Assembly: GCA_034440575.1 (NCBI GenBank)
Contig: JAOTOL010001372.1
Location: 445,001 to 509,000 of the forward strand
Direction of reading: 5' to 3'
From: Imbricaverruca yamaguchii
Lineage: Eukaryota > Arthropoda > Thecostraca > Neoverrucidae
Length of the DNA: 64,000 nucleotides
The notes beneath the pieces were generated by a model, which was not told where the DNA came from, did no database searches, and saw only the letters and a program-made list of their open reading frames with translations. Below, in pieces: positions 1 to 9,985 of this stretch. The translations under genes and the position numbers were made by a program. How positions within the stretch are numbered: the first letter of the stretch is position 1; each line of letters begins with the position of its first letter.

Positions 1-800
1 GAACTTTGTATCCTCATTTTCGTTACTTCAAGCAGGGCATCTTATCCATGAAGACACTTTGCCAGTAGTTTTCCCCAAACAAAATTATAAATCATGGCCT
101 TATCCTGGGTTGTGAGGCATGCCCACATTTATATTTGTAGGTTACAACGTGCTGCGTATGCGCAATCTTTCTCCACATTATCCATTGCCCAAAGCTGCAG
201 TCTGTCGATATGGTAATTGAATTCAGCCCATAACGTGAAGAATATATTCATTTCAGTAAACAAGTGAACCTGTTTACAAATTTTTGCGAAATTAAGTGGT
301 AAGCTTGGTGTAGTGCAGCATGTAATGTCCTTACCCACCAGCTACCAATTTGAAAGAAAGGGAAATATTTTGCCAGAGCATCTTTTTACTGGAAAAGTAG
401 TTTATTTTTTGTCAGTACATCTGTGTATCAGCGTATATTTTACTCATCAAGGATTCTAAACAGCTACAAGGCACATCGTATACAAGGAAGCAGCTCTCTT
501 CTATAATTGCATTCCAATGTGGCGCAGCCAAAATTCCATTTGCGAGATACCATACAGATAAGGACGGGCTCCCCCATACTGGGATCCGCAAAACAAAGGC
601 ACATTCATCAGGTTCGATTCATTGTATCTGAGTCGGCAACCTACGAATGTGGTTCTGTCTTCTCACCCATAGAAAGGAACTCGAAGTGAATTATGTGATA
701 AATTGATTGGCAGGACATGCAACAACTAGAAAAGCACCTCGCGTAACTTATTAAGCAATCCTACTTGTTAGCACTTATTTTACTGGACTTGCAACCTTAA
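1..800. other. non-coding DNA, nothing recognised
   Basis: AT-rich sequence with only short chance open frames. I see no repeat, RNA gene or protein motif here. Confidence 0.5.
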
Positions 801-1005
801 CACTCGCACGTCCGGCGGTCCGCGCCAACTTCGCCGGTCCGCTCAGGTCCACCGGTCCACTTATTTTTTCGCTCAGGTCAATACTCGGGTCACTGGGTTA
901 TCATAGGACAAATTCTACGAGATCGGGTGGGACTCTCAGATATTGAAACATATCTCAGGACCTGTAACAAATAGAAACAAACTGCGAACGCTATTCGATT
1001 TACAG
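801..1005 (+). mobile_element. fragment of TIR element (same family as 11425-12433)
   Basis: The segment starts with CACTCGCACGTCCGGCGGTC and then matches the left part of the element at 11425-11722 at many positions, including GCTCAGGTCAATA, GATCGGGTGGGACTCTCA, ATCTCAGGACCTG and GAACGCTATTCGA. Compared with that copy it lacks about 100 bp just inside the end. Similarity stops near 1005 and I do not find the right terminus, so this looks like a truncated or rearranged copy. No coding capacity is visible. What I see is the shared sequence; the idea that it is a DNA-transposon family comes from the better-defined second copy. Confidence 0.65.
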
Positions 1006-1071
1006 AAAACAATCGTGGCGCCAACCAGTACACCTCGGCCTCCCAATGCTTTTAAAAAATCGACACCCCTG

Positions 1072-1159
1072 GTGGCAGTGGCAGTGGCAGTGGCAGTGAC
1101 AGTGGCAGTGACAGTGGCAGTGGCAGTGACAGTGGCAGTGGCAGTGACAGTGGCAGTGA
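1072..1159. repeat. hexamer microsatellite (GGCAGT/GACAGT)n
   Basis: About 15 hexamers alternate between GGCAGT and GACAGT. The unit is a multiple of three, so both strands stay open (AVAVTVAV on one, HCHCHC or PLPLSL on the other). These frames are repeat read-through, not genes. Confidence 0.9.
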
Positions 1160-2040
1160 TCGTTTCCGACGGCTCGCAGTGCTTTCTGCCGCGGGACTGT
1201 AGCCGGGGGTCGCCATAAAAAATGTGCCAACAATGTGAATAAATGTCAAATGCGAAGAAATGTGATCCGCTGTCTCAGATAACATGACGAAACACGGGAA
1301 ATGCCGAAGGATTCAAACAGAGTTAAGCTACAGCATGGTGTGCAGCGTTCGGCTGGGGTATGCACATGGTGCCCAATAATTTGCAAATGTGTGATTTACT
1401 GGGAGATGTAGACATATTTTAACATTGGAGTTCTGTACAAATGCAAGACGTTTTACCCAAAACAAATTATCGTCTACAATACAAGGACGACTTAAAAAAC
1501 CGCCGCGTGCATTCATATGCAGAACAGAAAAGGGAGCCTGACTGCATTTCTTTCTGTGATAGTATTTCAACTTAATCCACCAAATTCCACTATAGATGGA
1601 CTTCTTGAGGATGTTGCCCTAGAATAGCTCAGACTCAGATGTATACGCCTGTTTGATCTCCCACTTATGTTTATGGTGCACAGCCTGTTACAGATTACCA
1701 GTGAGGCAATGCATATACAAACCCGAGCACTCCGACCTCGATGATACTTGACCTTTGACGTCGAATAGCTCTCTACATATAATACTGCTCCTGTTATGCC
1801 ACGTATAATGCAATGCATTTTTCAAGTAATGCTATTTTTACGAGTGTGCTTGCTTTCAAAATGGTGTGCGTGTAAGGATCTGAGACAGTTGTAACTTGAC
1901 GTGAAGATTGCTATTAGTTTTTAATAATTCCATATGCACACCGGGAGAAGATTTGACATACCTCAAGATATCAACCCTTGTCGGGACGACCTGGAATCCC
2001 ACCTTCGCGGCACCGGTGCTCTTTAAAACAACTCATCTAA
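1160..2040. other. non-coding DNA, nothing recognised
   Basis: Short unsupported open frames on both strands only. No motif or repeat unit is evident. Confidence 0.45.
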
Positions 2041-2620
2041 CTTGCGATTTACGCAAGCTAGGATGAATTGCAATACGCCGTTAGAAAGCTCTCGTTATGG
2101 AGAGTCCGAGTCATGCATGCGTATCTCCATTTTGACGGGTGATGAGGTCACCATAGGTCATATTGGGTCAATATATGGACCTCGACTTTACGTCTCAGGT
2201 ACTTTCAACAAAACCATTCAAGCAAAATGTGTGCATTAGTCTGGTATCCAAGAATCTTACGGTCAGGTCAGGTTATGCCGTATGGTTAGATCAAGGAAGT
2301 TCAAGCTTGAATTTCACGGTACATCACTTTTGAGGGAAAACGAAGTTTGTTTCAGTAGGTAACAATATGATACTGAAATATCTTTATAATTTGACACGCT
2401 TTCGCCCTCGTGATCTGACCTTAGGTTACACTCGAACAATGTACAACCTGATGACACGGTTACTTCAGCCTTCACCTAAATGCATAATGCTTGGAAAGTA
2501 ATTTCAAGGAAAAGTCAAATCAGGTCAAATAAGGAGAGATCACGCCAGGTCGTCATCTTAGGTCATTGGTTGGCCATTCAACGTCATGTTACACGGCTTA
2601 GGGGGTGCTGAGACCGAATT
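2041..2620. repeat. AGGTCA-rich interspersed sequence
   Basis: Non-coding DNA with many AGGTCA or TGACCT words, for example GAGGTCACCATAGGTCA near 2145, GGTCAGGTCAGG near 2260, TGACCTTAGGT near 2417 and AGGTCA near 2530 and 2572. The same texture occurs inside the TIR element at 11425-12433 and near 24065-24115. It is probably decayed material of related elements, but boundaries cannot be drawn by eye. Confidence 0.4.
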
Positions 2621-3723
2621 AACATGACTTCAACAGGAACACGAGCATTCGATATAAGATAACATTGTATATAATATTCAACATAGCAAAAATATCTGTA
2701 AAATAAGATATAAACTTGAGCTAACCTGATGCCATTGATTTGACGCTTATTTCATCCCGGATGCTTATTGCATGCTGATTATCATTTTCGAATCACCAAT
2801 TACCCAAGCTCAAGTTCCTCACTCAGTACGAAAAAAATGCAGAAATTGCCCTGACCACGGTTCAGTGAGCTTAAATATTGCGTCCCGTTCGGAGACAGGG
2901 AGTTGCTCATTCTTATTATGTGCGCTTGGTGCTTCAGCACCGGCTGCAAAAGTCACTCGCTTGCGACGTATCGAAGCGTAAGTCATTTATGCGCCATTTT
3001 CGTCGCGATCACATAACGGCGCGGCAGACGAAACTGCGCACTACACTACTGTATTCCACTGATGATTGCTCACGATGCTCATGACTGATTTCACTGGTGA
3101 CTGACGCGAAATATCAGCATCAGCGGAAAGAACTCGTCAACTTTTTAGCGAGTGAAGGAACAGCTGATGGATCAATCTATTCTATCCGTAAATCTAAGAA
3201 GAGCTAGAACCTACTAGGTTGCTGTGATATATAGCTCGTCAACGATCCACATCACATTTTGTTTAAGCTAACAAGGGATAGCAATATATCCTTGTGTATT
3301 TCCGGTGTGAAATGAGGATTTAAATTTTCATTAGCAATACCATATTGTTCCAGAGCATAAACATTCACTCCAGATCACATGGCCAGACTGTGTAGTCCTC
3401 TAATATATGTAAGTTTGTGGTGTGAGCATTAGCAAAGCGTACAAAAAGAGAGGACGACTATCATGGGAGCGAATCAGATTCCGATATCAACAAGCATGAG
3501 CGTTGAAATAGAATATTAAAAATACCCACCCTGTTCATATGCAAGTGGCTGTCATTGTCCATGAACCTTGGTCGCTACCAGTCATTGACCTATATATACT
3601 AGCTATACTTCTAGACTTTTCACACAATTCCCATGACGGCGCCGCACAGGAACATCGCTCGAGCATTCCCGGTGCCTTGGAGATTCCATCTCGGTCTTTG
3701 TGTCGGACAGTCAAAGGCTAAGA
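2621..3723. other. non-coding DNA, nothing recognised
   Basis: No coding region or repeat was recognised. It lies immediately upstream of the THAP-like exon at 3724. Confidence 0.4.
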
Positions 3724-3806
3724 ATGGTGAAATCGTGCTGTGCACGGGGTTGTGCCAAGGGTCTTGGTCACCAAAGCGATTCTGAGAACCATATTTCGTT
3801 CCATTG
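3724..3806 (+). pseudogene. THAP zinc-finger-like first exon with splice donor
   Basis: Reading from ATG at 3724 gives MVKSCCARGC, then a short stretch, then ISFHW. The initiator, the C-x4-C pair (residues 5 and 10) and the ISFH block are the usual start of a THAP DNA-binding domain. The open frame runs into TAA at 3808, but a consensus donor GTAAGT starts at 3807, exactly where the frame would end. The exon would therefore stop at 3806 in phase 2. THAP domains head P-element-type transposases and some host genes. The second half of the zinc finger (C-x2-H) is not found downstream. A P-type C-terminal remnant follows about 120 bp later, so I read this as the 5' end of an internally deleted P/THAP transposon. 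A chance ORF is the alternative. Confidence 0.55.
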
Positions 3807-3930
3807 GTAAGTGTTTTACTGTTAAATTTCTCATAAATATGAGAGCGGAGACAACCGTGGCGACGACCACTGTCTGCTGGAAATTCGGCGTCCAACGCGT
3901 CCACGGGTTCATGGGGACGAAAGCGGGTCG

Positions 3931-4431
3931 ATGCCAACGATCGTACAGAATGCCCTGGAGATGGGAGATAACTGTTTTGCAGTTGTGGATAATTGTGTGA
4001 GGTACATCGCTGGATATATGTGCCGTAAACTGGCGGATGAGTTTGGCGTGAAATGTGTTACATGTGTTGGAGCAGTGCTATGCATTGAAGAGGACCGTCC
4101 ATCGCCCGAAGTCATGCATCTGATGAACTTGCGAAACAACGGAGGCCTCGTCGTCCCTTCAGCGTCCACGTACTGTGCTGTCATGTCGGCTGAACAACAC
4201 TTCACCGCACTAAGTAAGTGCGGTGATATTACTCAACGCTCTAATCTAGCACCGGACATACGCACATGTAGATATCCCAAAGCAAGACTGGAGATCTTAC
4301 CGAGCCAGGTTCTTATTTTCAGATTTAACATTGAAAACGACGACAACATTACCAGGGTAACAGACTGGACGTCACTGTACACGCCACGGGGCCGCCGGCT
4401 CCCACACTCATTGATTTCATCACCTCACTAA
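3931..4431 (+). pseudogene. P-element/THAP9-like transposase C-terminal remnant
   Basis: The 166-residue frame starts MPTIVQNALEMGDN. It contains VRYIAGYMCRKLADEF, a CVTC pair, then NNGGLVVPSASTY followed by AEQHF. The order YIAGY-(C/R)KL, a cysteine pair, GGL(V/I)xPS and AExxF is the pattern I associate with the C-terminal part of P-element-like and THAP9-like transposases. The catalytic region expected between the THAP domain and this block (several hundred residues) is absent, because only about 120 bp separate this frame from the THAP-like exon. The last ~60 residues are not recognisable. The copy is therefore internally deleted and not functional. Family assignment is from motif memory, so moderate. 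Confidence 0.55.
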
Positions 4432-4442
4432 TTGGTTTGCCT

Positions 4443-4623
4443 TCGCCCCAAGCAGAATATGCATGGATATGGATTGTGGCTTTACGGCGCACTCAGCAGT
4501 TGAGATCATATGGCGTCATCTGCTTCTCACCGTGACAGGCAGGGCGGACATCGCGGTGAATCGAACCCCGTATTCCCAGCGTGCCAGACATTCAGCTTAA
4601 CCACTGAGCTACCGACTCCCCCC
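4443..4623 (-). mobile_element. tRNA-derived SINE
   Basis: On the minus strand the head reads GGGAGTCGGTAGCTCAGTGG, which contains a good RNA polymerase III A box (TAGCTCAGTGG). About 40 nt later GGGGTTCGATTCACC matches the B box (GGTTCGANTCC). A tRNA-unrelated body of about 110 bp follows and ends near 4443. There is no cloverleaf acceptor pairing that would make it a true tRNA. The A/B-box spacing plus a body is the standard SINE layout. Confidence 0.7.
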
Positions 4624-5314
4624 AGTGTACTAAAGCTTAACCATTAAGCATATGGGCATAAACTAGATACAAATGGCTTTCGGGGCAGCTTTGGCCATGA
4701 AAAAGATCACTTGTCCCAAAAACCAAGTACACAATTTAGCACCCATGGTACCAAATCAGGCGAGTGTGGACCACGGCCAGCTATGATCTCCAGCCATGTC
4801 CCCAGGACACCCCGCGTTGGATCTCTAGCCATGGTTCGGGAATGAGGTCAGGGAGGGTCGTTCGCACGTTTATCCCATGTTTTGTAAATCATGGAGGGCT
4901 GCTGACTGAGCCAACATTATGGGGTCTGGTCCCGACGCTCCGGGGTAAAGATATGAATCGACACCATTGTCAGATGCCCGTTTCCGCAAGGTTCGTCAAA
5001 ACCTCGCGTCCCTCTCACTAGATCTGGCCCAGATTTTGCGCTCGAGCGTGTTAAGCAACTATGTTCAAAGGTGTGTTCTGGTAGTTCATGCCCCTGTGGG
5101 TATGGTGGCGCCACCGTCGCCTGTCGGGAACGGGCGTGAGGCTCCCGCGCCGTGACAATCGCCGGTCTAACTACTTATAAGTCGATGGCACCAGGCTTTA
5201 TGCAATAGAGCACACATGTGCTATCCCAGACTTCGACCCTTTCATTTAAGGCATGGCAAATCTAAATACATTGGCCTACATGTTGGTAGTGTGATTCAGT
5301 TTAGTGTGATGGAC
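4624..5314. other. non-coding DNA, nothing recognised
   Basis: No motif-bearing frame or repeat seen. Confidence 0.4.
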
Positions 5315-5480
5315 ATGGGTGCAACCACGGATTCAAAATGGGGGGGGTACAAATCAGGGACGCAGTAAGTTTGAAGAGGATAGAAGTGCCTACTACTACC
5401 AAAAAAAAATCCTTGGAATTCAGCCACCGTTTCAATGTCACTTTCAGGCACTTGAATTCAATTTCAATGTATGACATTTT
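5315..5480 (+). repeat. interspersed repeat B, copy 1
   Basis: The order of words CCACGG, AATGGGGG, CAAA-CAGGGACGC, GATAGA, CTAC, AAAAATCCTTG and CAACCAC/CAGCCACC with TTTCAATGT is shared with 40563-40720 in the same orientation. It is non-coding and its ends are not resolved. Confidence 0.6.
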
Positions 5481-6449
5481 TTCAGATTTACTATTCTTAA
5501 AAAGGATTTTTAAAGGATATCAAAATTAACAAGTTTCACTACGTAGCACTGCCTATGAACATCTAGTTTTATGTAGTACGAGCTGAACCCGATTTCATGA
5601 TCATCATAGAGCAATGCTGTATGTTAAACGTTGCCCTCTTGTAGCAGGAAAAACATAAAATATTGTACGATGGTTTTATGGTAGAAAATATGGACCTACA
5701 ATTATCTTCCCCATGTTTTCCTATTTTACTGGCACATATTTAGATGCAATGACAACCAGGGTGGATAAATGGTGTGGCACCCAGGGCCTGTACCCCCCCC
5801 CCACGTGGAAGGTGGCATCCCCTAGGCCAGTTCAAGGCGTTTCTCTGAAAAGGTTCCAGTGTACCCGCTCGAATGTTTCAGCCGGAGGCGCCCCTATGAA
5901 ATAAAAAGGCGAGTTTTTTTCAGGAAGATCCAAATGCAACCCGCACCCTCGAATTTTGCATCCAGTGGCGCCCCTCCAGGTGCTTTCGCAGTGACGCCAC
6001 CCCAAAGAATGGCGCCCCTCCAGACAAGTGCCCCCATGACAATTCCTGGATCTACCCCTGATTACAACGTTGCTCTCTCGCGGTCATGAACTACGGCTAG
6101 TTGTAAAATTGTGCGCATTGACGTGTGGCTTCTCTTGAAAAGTAACAACTTCCGTTGAACCATGAAGAGGAAAGCCGCAATTTGAAAAAAGTTGTATATT
6201 TTATATGTCCGGAACAGCAATGTGGCAATATAAATTAACAACCAGCGATGAGAGCACCGTCCGATCAGGTTATGACGGTATTCTTGAGGAGCCCCTAGTC
6301 ATATAGGATGCGAGTGCTTGCTATCAAAACGGCTGCAAACAAAAATATATTTGACCCTCCTGTTCCTATTACACTCAATCATTGTACACACGTCAGACCT
6401 CCGACACCTTTACAATTATTTCAACATCTCAACATTATGATACCGTACG
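5481..6449. other. non-coding DNA with GGCGCCCCT-rich stretch
   Basis: Mostly AT-rich. Around 5880-6060 there are several spaced GGCGCCCCT(CCAG) words ending in GACAAGTGCCCCCATGACA. A similar degenerate stretch occurs at 16180-16400. This is probably an old interspersed repeat with short degenerate internal repeats. Confidence 0.4.
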
Positions 6450-7128
6450 GCAAGCCACGTCGATTAACACCCACATGATGCAAATTGAAGCCATAGCAAC
6501 GAAACGCGAGGACTCTGAAAATGAAACGAACCTTTGACCTTGAGGCATGATCTGACATGTCCCGGGTTGAAATGTTGCTCGAGGGTTGCCCACGGGCATT
6601 CTCTTGATGCCAAGCATGGGTAGCGTTGGGAGAAAACGAAGAAACACGGGGTGGTCAAGGAAATGGCTTTGACATGTGACTTTGAAAATTAAGGTGATTT
6701 CTGAACAATTTGCTAGAGTACCATTAGCACGTCCCGGTTTCAAATCTTACTCGAGGTGCACCACGTGCTATTGCTTGATACAAGATGTGGGTAGGCTGGG
6801 GCGAAGAAATACGAGTCGACCAAAGAAATCTGTTTGACCTTTGACTTTAGAAATTAGTCATATTGGGTAACATTATAATATGGCACAAGTCACGTCGAAT
6901 GACACCCACTTCGTGCAAATTTAACCCATAGCGACGAATCGCGAGGACTTCTAAAAATCCAAACAAACCTTTGATCATGAGGTGACACGTCCAGGTTTTA
7001 AAATGTTACTCGAGGGTTCACCATGGGCTGTCATTTGACATACATTATTACGATTATCCATTCGTTGCCACGAATGACATCCATATTCTGAAAATTGAAG
7101 CCATAGCGACGAAACGCGAAACGCTGTC
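6450..7128 (+). repeat. tandem repeat of ~438-bp unit (1.5 copies)
   Basis: The block CACGTCGATTAACACCCAC...GAAGCCATAGCAACGAAACGCGAGGAC at ~6451 recurs at ~6889 (GTCACGTCGAATGACACCCAC, CCATAGCGACGAATCGCGAGGAC) and in part at ~7059. Each is followed by similar TGACCTTGAGG, CTCGAGGGTT and GGGCATT/GGGCTGT segments. The spacing of the first two is about 438 bp. It is non-coding, and an older satellite or element duplication is likely. Confidence 0.6.
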
Positions 7129-7625
7129 ATTGACTTCCCTCAGTGGTCTTGATGATACCCAAGAACACCCAGAGTCCCATTTGTTCAAGATACATCAATA
7201 TATAAACATTGGAATGCAACATAAGACGGAAAAACCCTAGCGTAAATGCAAATGTGTTGCCTTGCAGACCATAATTTTTCACTCAAGCGAAAACAGAAGA
7301 TGGTCAGGGTTGATGCTATTCAAGAATGGCCTAGAAGCAGAACTTTCCAACGTTTGTTGATTTACTATTCAGAGATTTTGCGATGACAGATAGCATGTGA
7401 AGATCATTTGTTGGCTACATCAGTTTTTAGTATCTTTGATGATTCTCTTGCGTATATATTTTGACTCTATAAATGATGAGGTATAATTTTGCCGCGATGA
7501 CACTCAGGTAGCGAGGCTTGGAGGGGGGGGGGGGGGGGGGGGGGGGCACGGAAAAAATTGGGGGCAAATAGCTACTTTTCATAATTTTTTTTCGGGGGAC
7601 ATGTCCCCCAATGGTTACACCCATG
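7129..7625 (+). repeat. interspersed repeat A, copy 1 (+)
   Basis: About 495 bp that align by eye over their whole length with 62186-62678, from GACTTCC(A/C)TCA to AATGGTTACACCCATG. Shared landmarks include AAGCGAAAACAGAAGATGGT, TTGGCTAGATC/TTGGCTACATC and GGGGGACAT(G/A)TCCCC. A third copy is inverted at 61279-61650. It contains a long poly-G run (7510-7547). There is no coding capacity. The terminal AATGGTTACACCCA may be an element end. Confidence 0.75.
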
Positions 7626-8627
7626 GTGATGGACGCGCAACAAATGCGTCGCAGTACTCATTCAGACGCCTTGCAAGGAAGTGGCACACTTTTCAATAGA
7701 GTACAACTGGTTGAGGTATCGAGGTACACATGTACCGAGGAAGTGCCTAGTACGTCACGACATTACTCTACTTGTTATTGTTCCGGACTCCTAACGCCTA
7801 TCAACTTCACATGGAATTTCTACTTCAGACATTACTAATCTGATTGAGCTTATATTTCCAGTGCAGTTCCATCGCGTTCATCATCGCGTTCGAAGACAAT
7901 GCTTAATATATATTTGACTGCGTGGAATTTGAATGCACTTCATTCGTTTTGATATATGACAGCGTTTCCTATATTTACCTTACCTGCCCGTTTTGGCGAT
8001 GGTGATTTCCGAGTTCTTCAATGACAGAAAAAAAAACGAATAATCAATGAAACGGTCTTCAAGGTATATATATATATATATGTAGCATGACTTGCCTCTT
8101 CGTTTTGTTGATGATGATTTTCGCATCCCTTCTCCGGATCATTGGACATTAAAATGTTATCATTTCATGCTGTGTCTTCAAGGGATATCACTACTGCCAT
8201 TTAACAGACACGCTGCCAACTGTATGTTCAGGTGTAATTCGACGATGTTTCACTGTATTATGTATCGTTTTACACATATCTTGTGTATCTTCATACAGTT
8301 AGCTATTTTTCAAGAAAATCCCCCCGATAAATTTGGTTGTGAAACTAGATAAATAGTTTTTTTTTTTTTTAAATCCCATTAGTGTTCTGAATTACACTTT
8401 GTTTTGGTGCTAATGAAGCTAAGATTATGAAATAAGTGGTCCAATGAATTAGCAAATCACAGGATAATAGCAGCGCCAGTCATGTGAATATATAAAGTTT
8501 AGCTCTCGAAGTCGACTGGCACTACCAGAGGGTTCCTCAATAAAGCTATGTGATCAAATACAACTTTCAGTGATGCTACTTTCACTTAAAGCATAATGGC
8601 GGATGCGGACATACCACTTTTAATAAC
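7626..8627. other. non-coding DNA, short (TA)n near 8064
   Basis: AT-rich sequence with a short TATATATATATA tract. Nothing else is recognised. Confidence 0.4.
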
Positions 8628-8873
8628 TTATAGAACAGCTTTGTCTGCAGGTATCTGCATTGGCCTCGCTCCCCTTACATGCGCATTCCGCACCTTCCGA
8701 TCACATGGATAGCTTTCTAGTAATATATTTACTCTAAACCAGATTAAGTTGAATTGCATGTGCTCGATCATATTTTGTGCAAATCGGCACTTCCTGCCAT
8801 CCTCTTCAAAAGCCCTGCTGACGTTCACAACATTCTCATTGTGATCTGTTTCGGAGACAAACAACGTGTGCAC
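8628..8873 (-). pseudogene. possible Ty3/gypsy reverse transcriptase scrap
   Basis: The minus-strand frame contains VSETDHNENVVNVSRAFEE followed by KCRFAQNMIEHM. In Ty3/gypsy pol the end of the RT palm reads roughly S-x-T-x-x-x-H-x-x-x-V-x-x-V-(8-12)-K-C-x-F-x-x-x-x-x-x-Y-L-G-H. The H, the V-x-x-V spacing and KCRFAQ fit that pattern well; the YLGH does not (EHMQF). No LTR, protease or integrase remnant is visible nearby. It is short, so chance similarity remains possible. Confidence 0.35.
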
Positions 8874-8958
8874 CAGATCTCCAATCGGTGTTTGGCTTTT
8901 AACTCTCGGTGTGGCTGTGCAGTTTTTCGATCCTCAGCGTCAACTGCGGCGTACGTAA

Positions 8959-9060
8959 ACAGGCTGACGTGTTTGTCTCACGTTCCGGAAGCGAACCGCC
9001 TGTTACCATGGACCCCTGGTCACAGTGTGTATCTGGTACGAGCGGCCGACCACGTGTCGC
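8959..9060 (+). repeat. interspersed repeat C, copy 1
   Basis: The string TGACGTGTTTGTC-(T)CACG-TTCCGGAAGCGAACCGCCTGTT(A)CCATGG is shared, with substitutions, with 15836-15885. In both places a tandem array of GACGTGTCGAAACAGCGGCG-type units lies within ~100 bp. Confidence 0.55.
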
Positions 9061-9111
9061 ACCATCACAGGTCAGCCCCGGGCCGGCCCGCCGCTCAGGC
9101 GCGGCACAACA

Positions 9112-9445
9112 CTGTAGAAACAGCGGCACGACAATGCCAGGGCGACATGTTGAAACAACGGCGCAATAGTAGCAGGTGACGTGTCGAAACAGCAGCGAGA
9201 CACTTGCAGGGTGACGTGTCGAAACAGCGGCGAGAAACTGGCAGGGTGTCGTGTCGAAACAGCGGCGGGACACTGGTAGGTGACGTGTCGAAACAGCGGC
9301 GGGACACTGGTAGGTGACGTTTCGAAACAGCGGCGGGACACTGGTAGGTGACGTGTCGAAACAGCGGCGGGACACTGGTAGGTGACGTGTCGAAACAGCG
9401 GCGCGATACTGGCCAGGTGACGTGCCGAGACTGCGGTGCTATACG
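9112..9445 (+). repeat. 34-bp minisatellite
   Basis: About nine tandem units of the form GACGTGTCGAAACAGCGGCG + GGACACTGGTAGGT. The period is exactly 34 bp in the central units (for example 9281, 9315, 9349), and the edges are more divergent. Long open frames on both strands across it (repeated FRHVTYQCPAAVS-like peptides) are read-through and should not be annotated as proteins. Confidence 0.9.
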
Positions 9446-9921
9446 GGCGGGGTCACCAGTTTCCCGTGCCAGTCGCACGTCATATGGGAACGTGATGGGC
9501 CCACCTCCCATACCACCTCGCGGTGGCGAGGGAGTGTCACACCCGACTACCCCCGTGACTGGACGCAAGCGGCTGTCCCCGTGGACACTATCCCCGCCAG
9601 TAGGGGGAAGTCCAATATCCAGCCAGAAACCATCTGTTGATGGGACACTCACTTCACCCTCATAGAGTAGTATGTTTCATTTACACTTTGTGGATCCGGG
9701 CCTAGAAAACTATTTCTACCCAGTTGCACCTCGTCATCCTCTCTGATTTTACAATGGACTCCGTCCAGATGGTGATCCGCGATCAGCAGTGATATTTTAT
9801 CATTTTATGCTCTAGGTACCTTTTTATCACTCGAATCGTGGTCTTACACTTGGTCTTAAACACAATATTTCATTTGAATTGTAGGGCGGTACGATCCAGT
9901 GCCCAGGGCTTACAGGTGGTG
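9446..9921. other. GC-rich then AT-rich spacer
   Basis: The GC-rich tail of the minisatellite region gives way to ordinary sequence. No supported gene. Confidence 0.4.
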
Positions 9922-9955
9922 CACCGCAATCGGACTTCACTGTCCGATTGCGGTG
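9922..9955. repeat. perfect 14-bp stem-loop
   Basis: CACCGCAATCGGAC, a 6-nt loop TTCACT and GTCCGATTGCGGTG form a perfect 14-bp hairpin. It sits just upstream of the 5'-truncated LINE. Function unknown; no U-tract follows. Confidence 0.7.
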
Positions 9956-9985
9956 AGCCTATAGGAAACGAAGCTTACAGGAAAC

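Noticed and set aside
4561..4623. True tRNA gene on the minus strand
   Set aside because: The A and B boxes are present, but acceptor and anticodon stems do not pair and a SINE body follows.
8899..9652. Repeated FRHVTYQCPAAVS protein frames
   Set aside because: Minus-strand reading of the 34-bp minisatellite. The shifts in frame along it match the non-triplet period.
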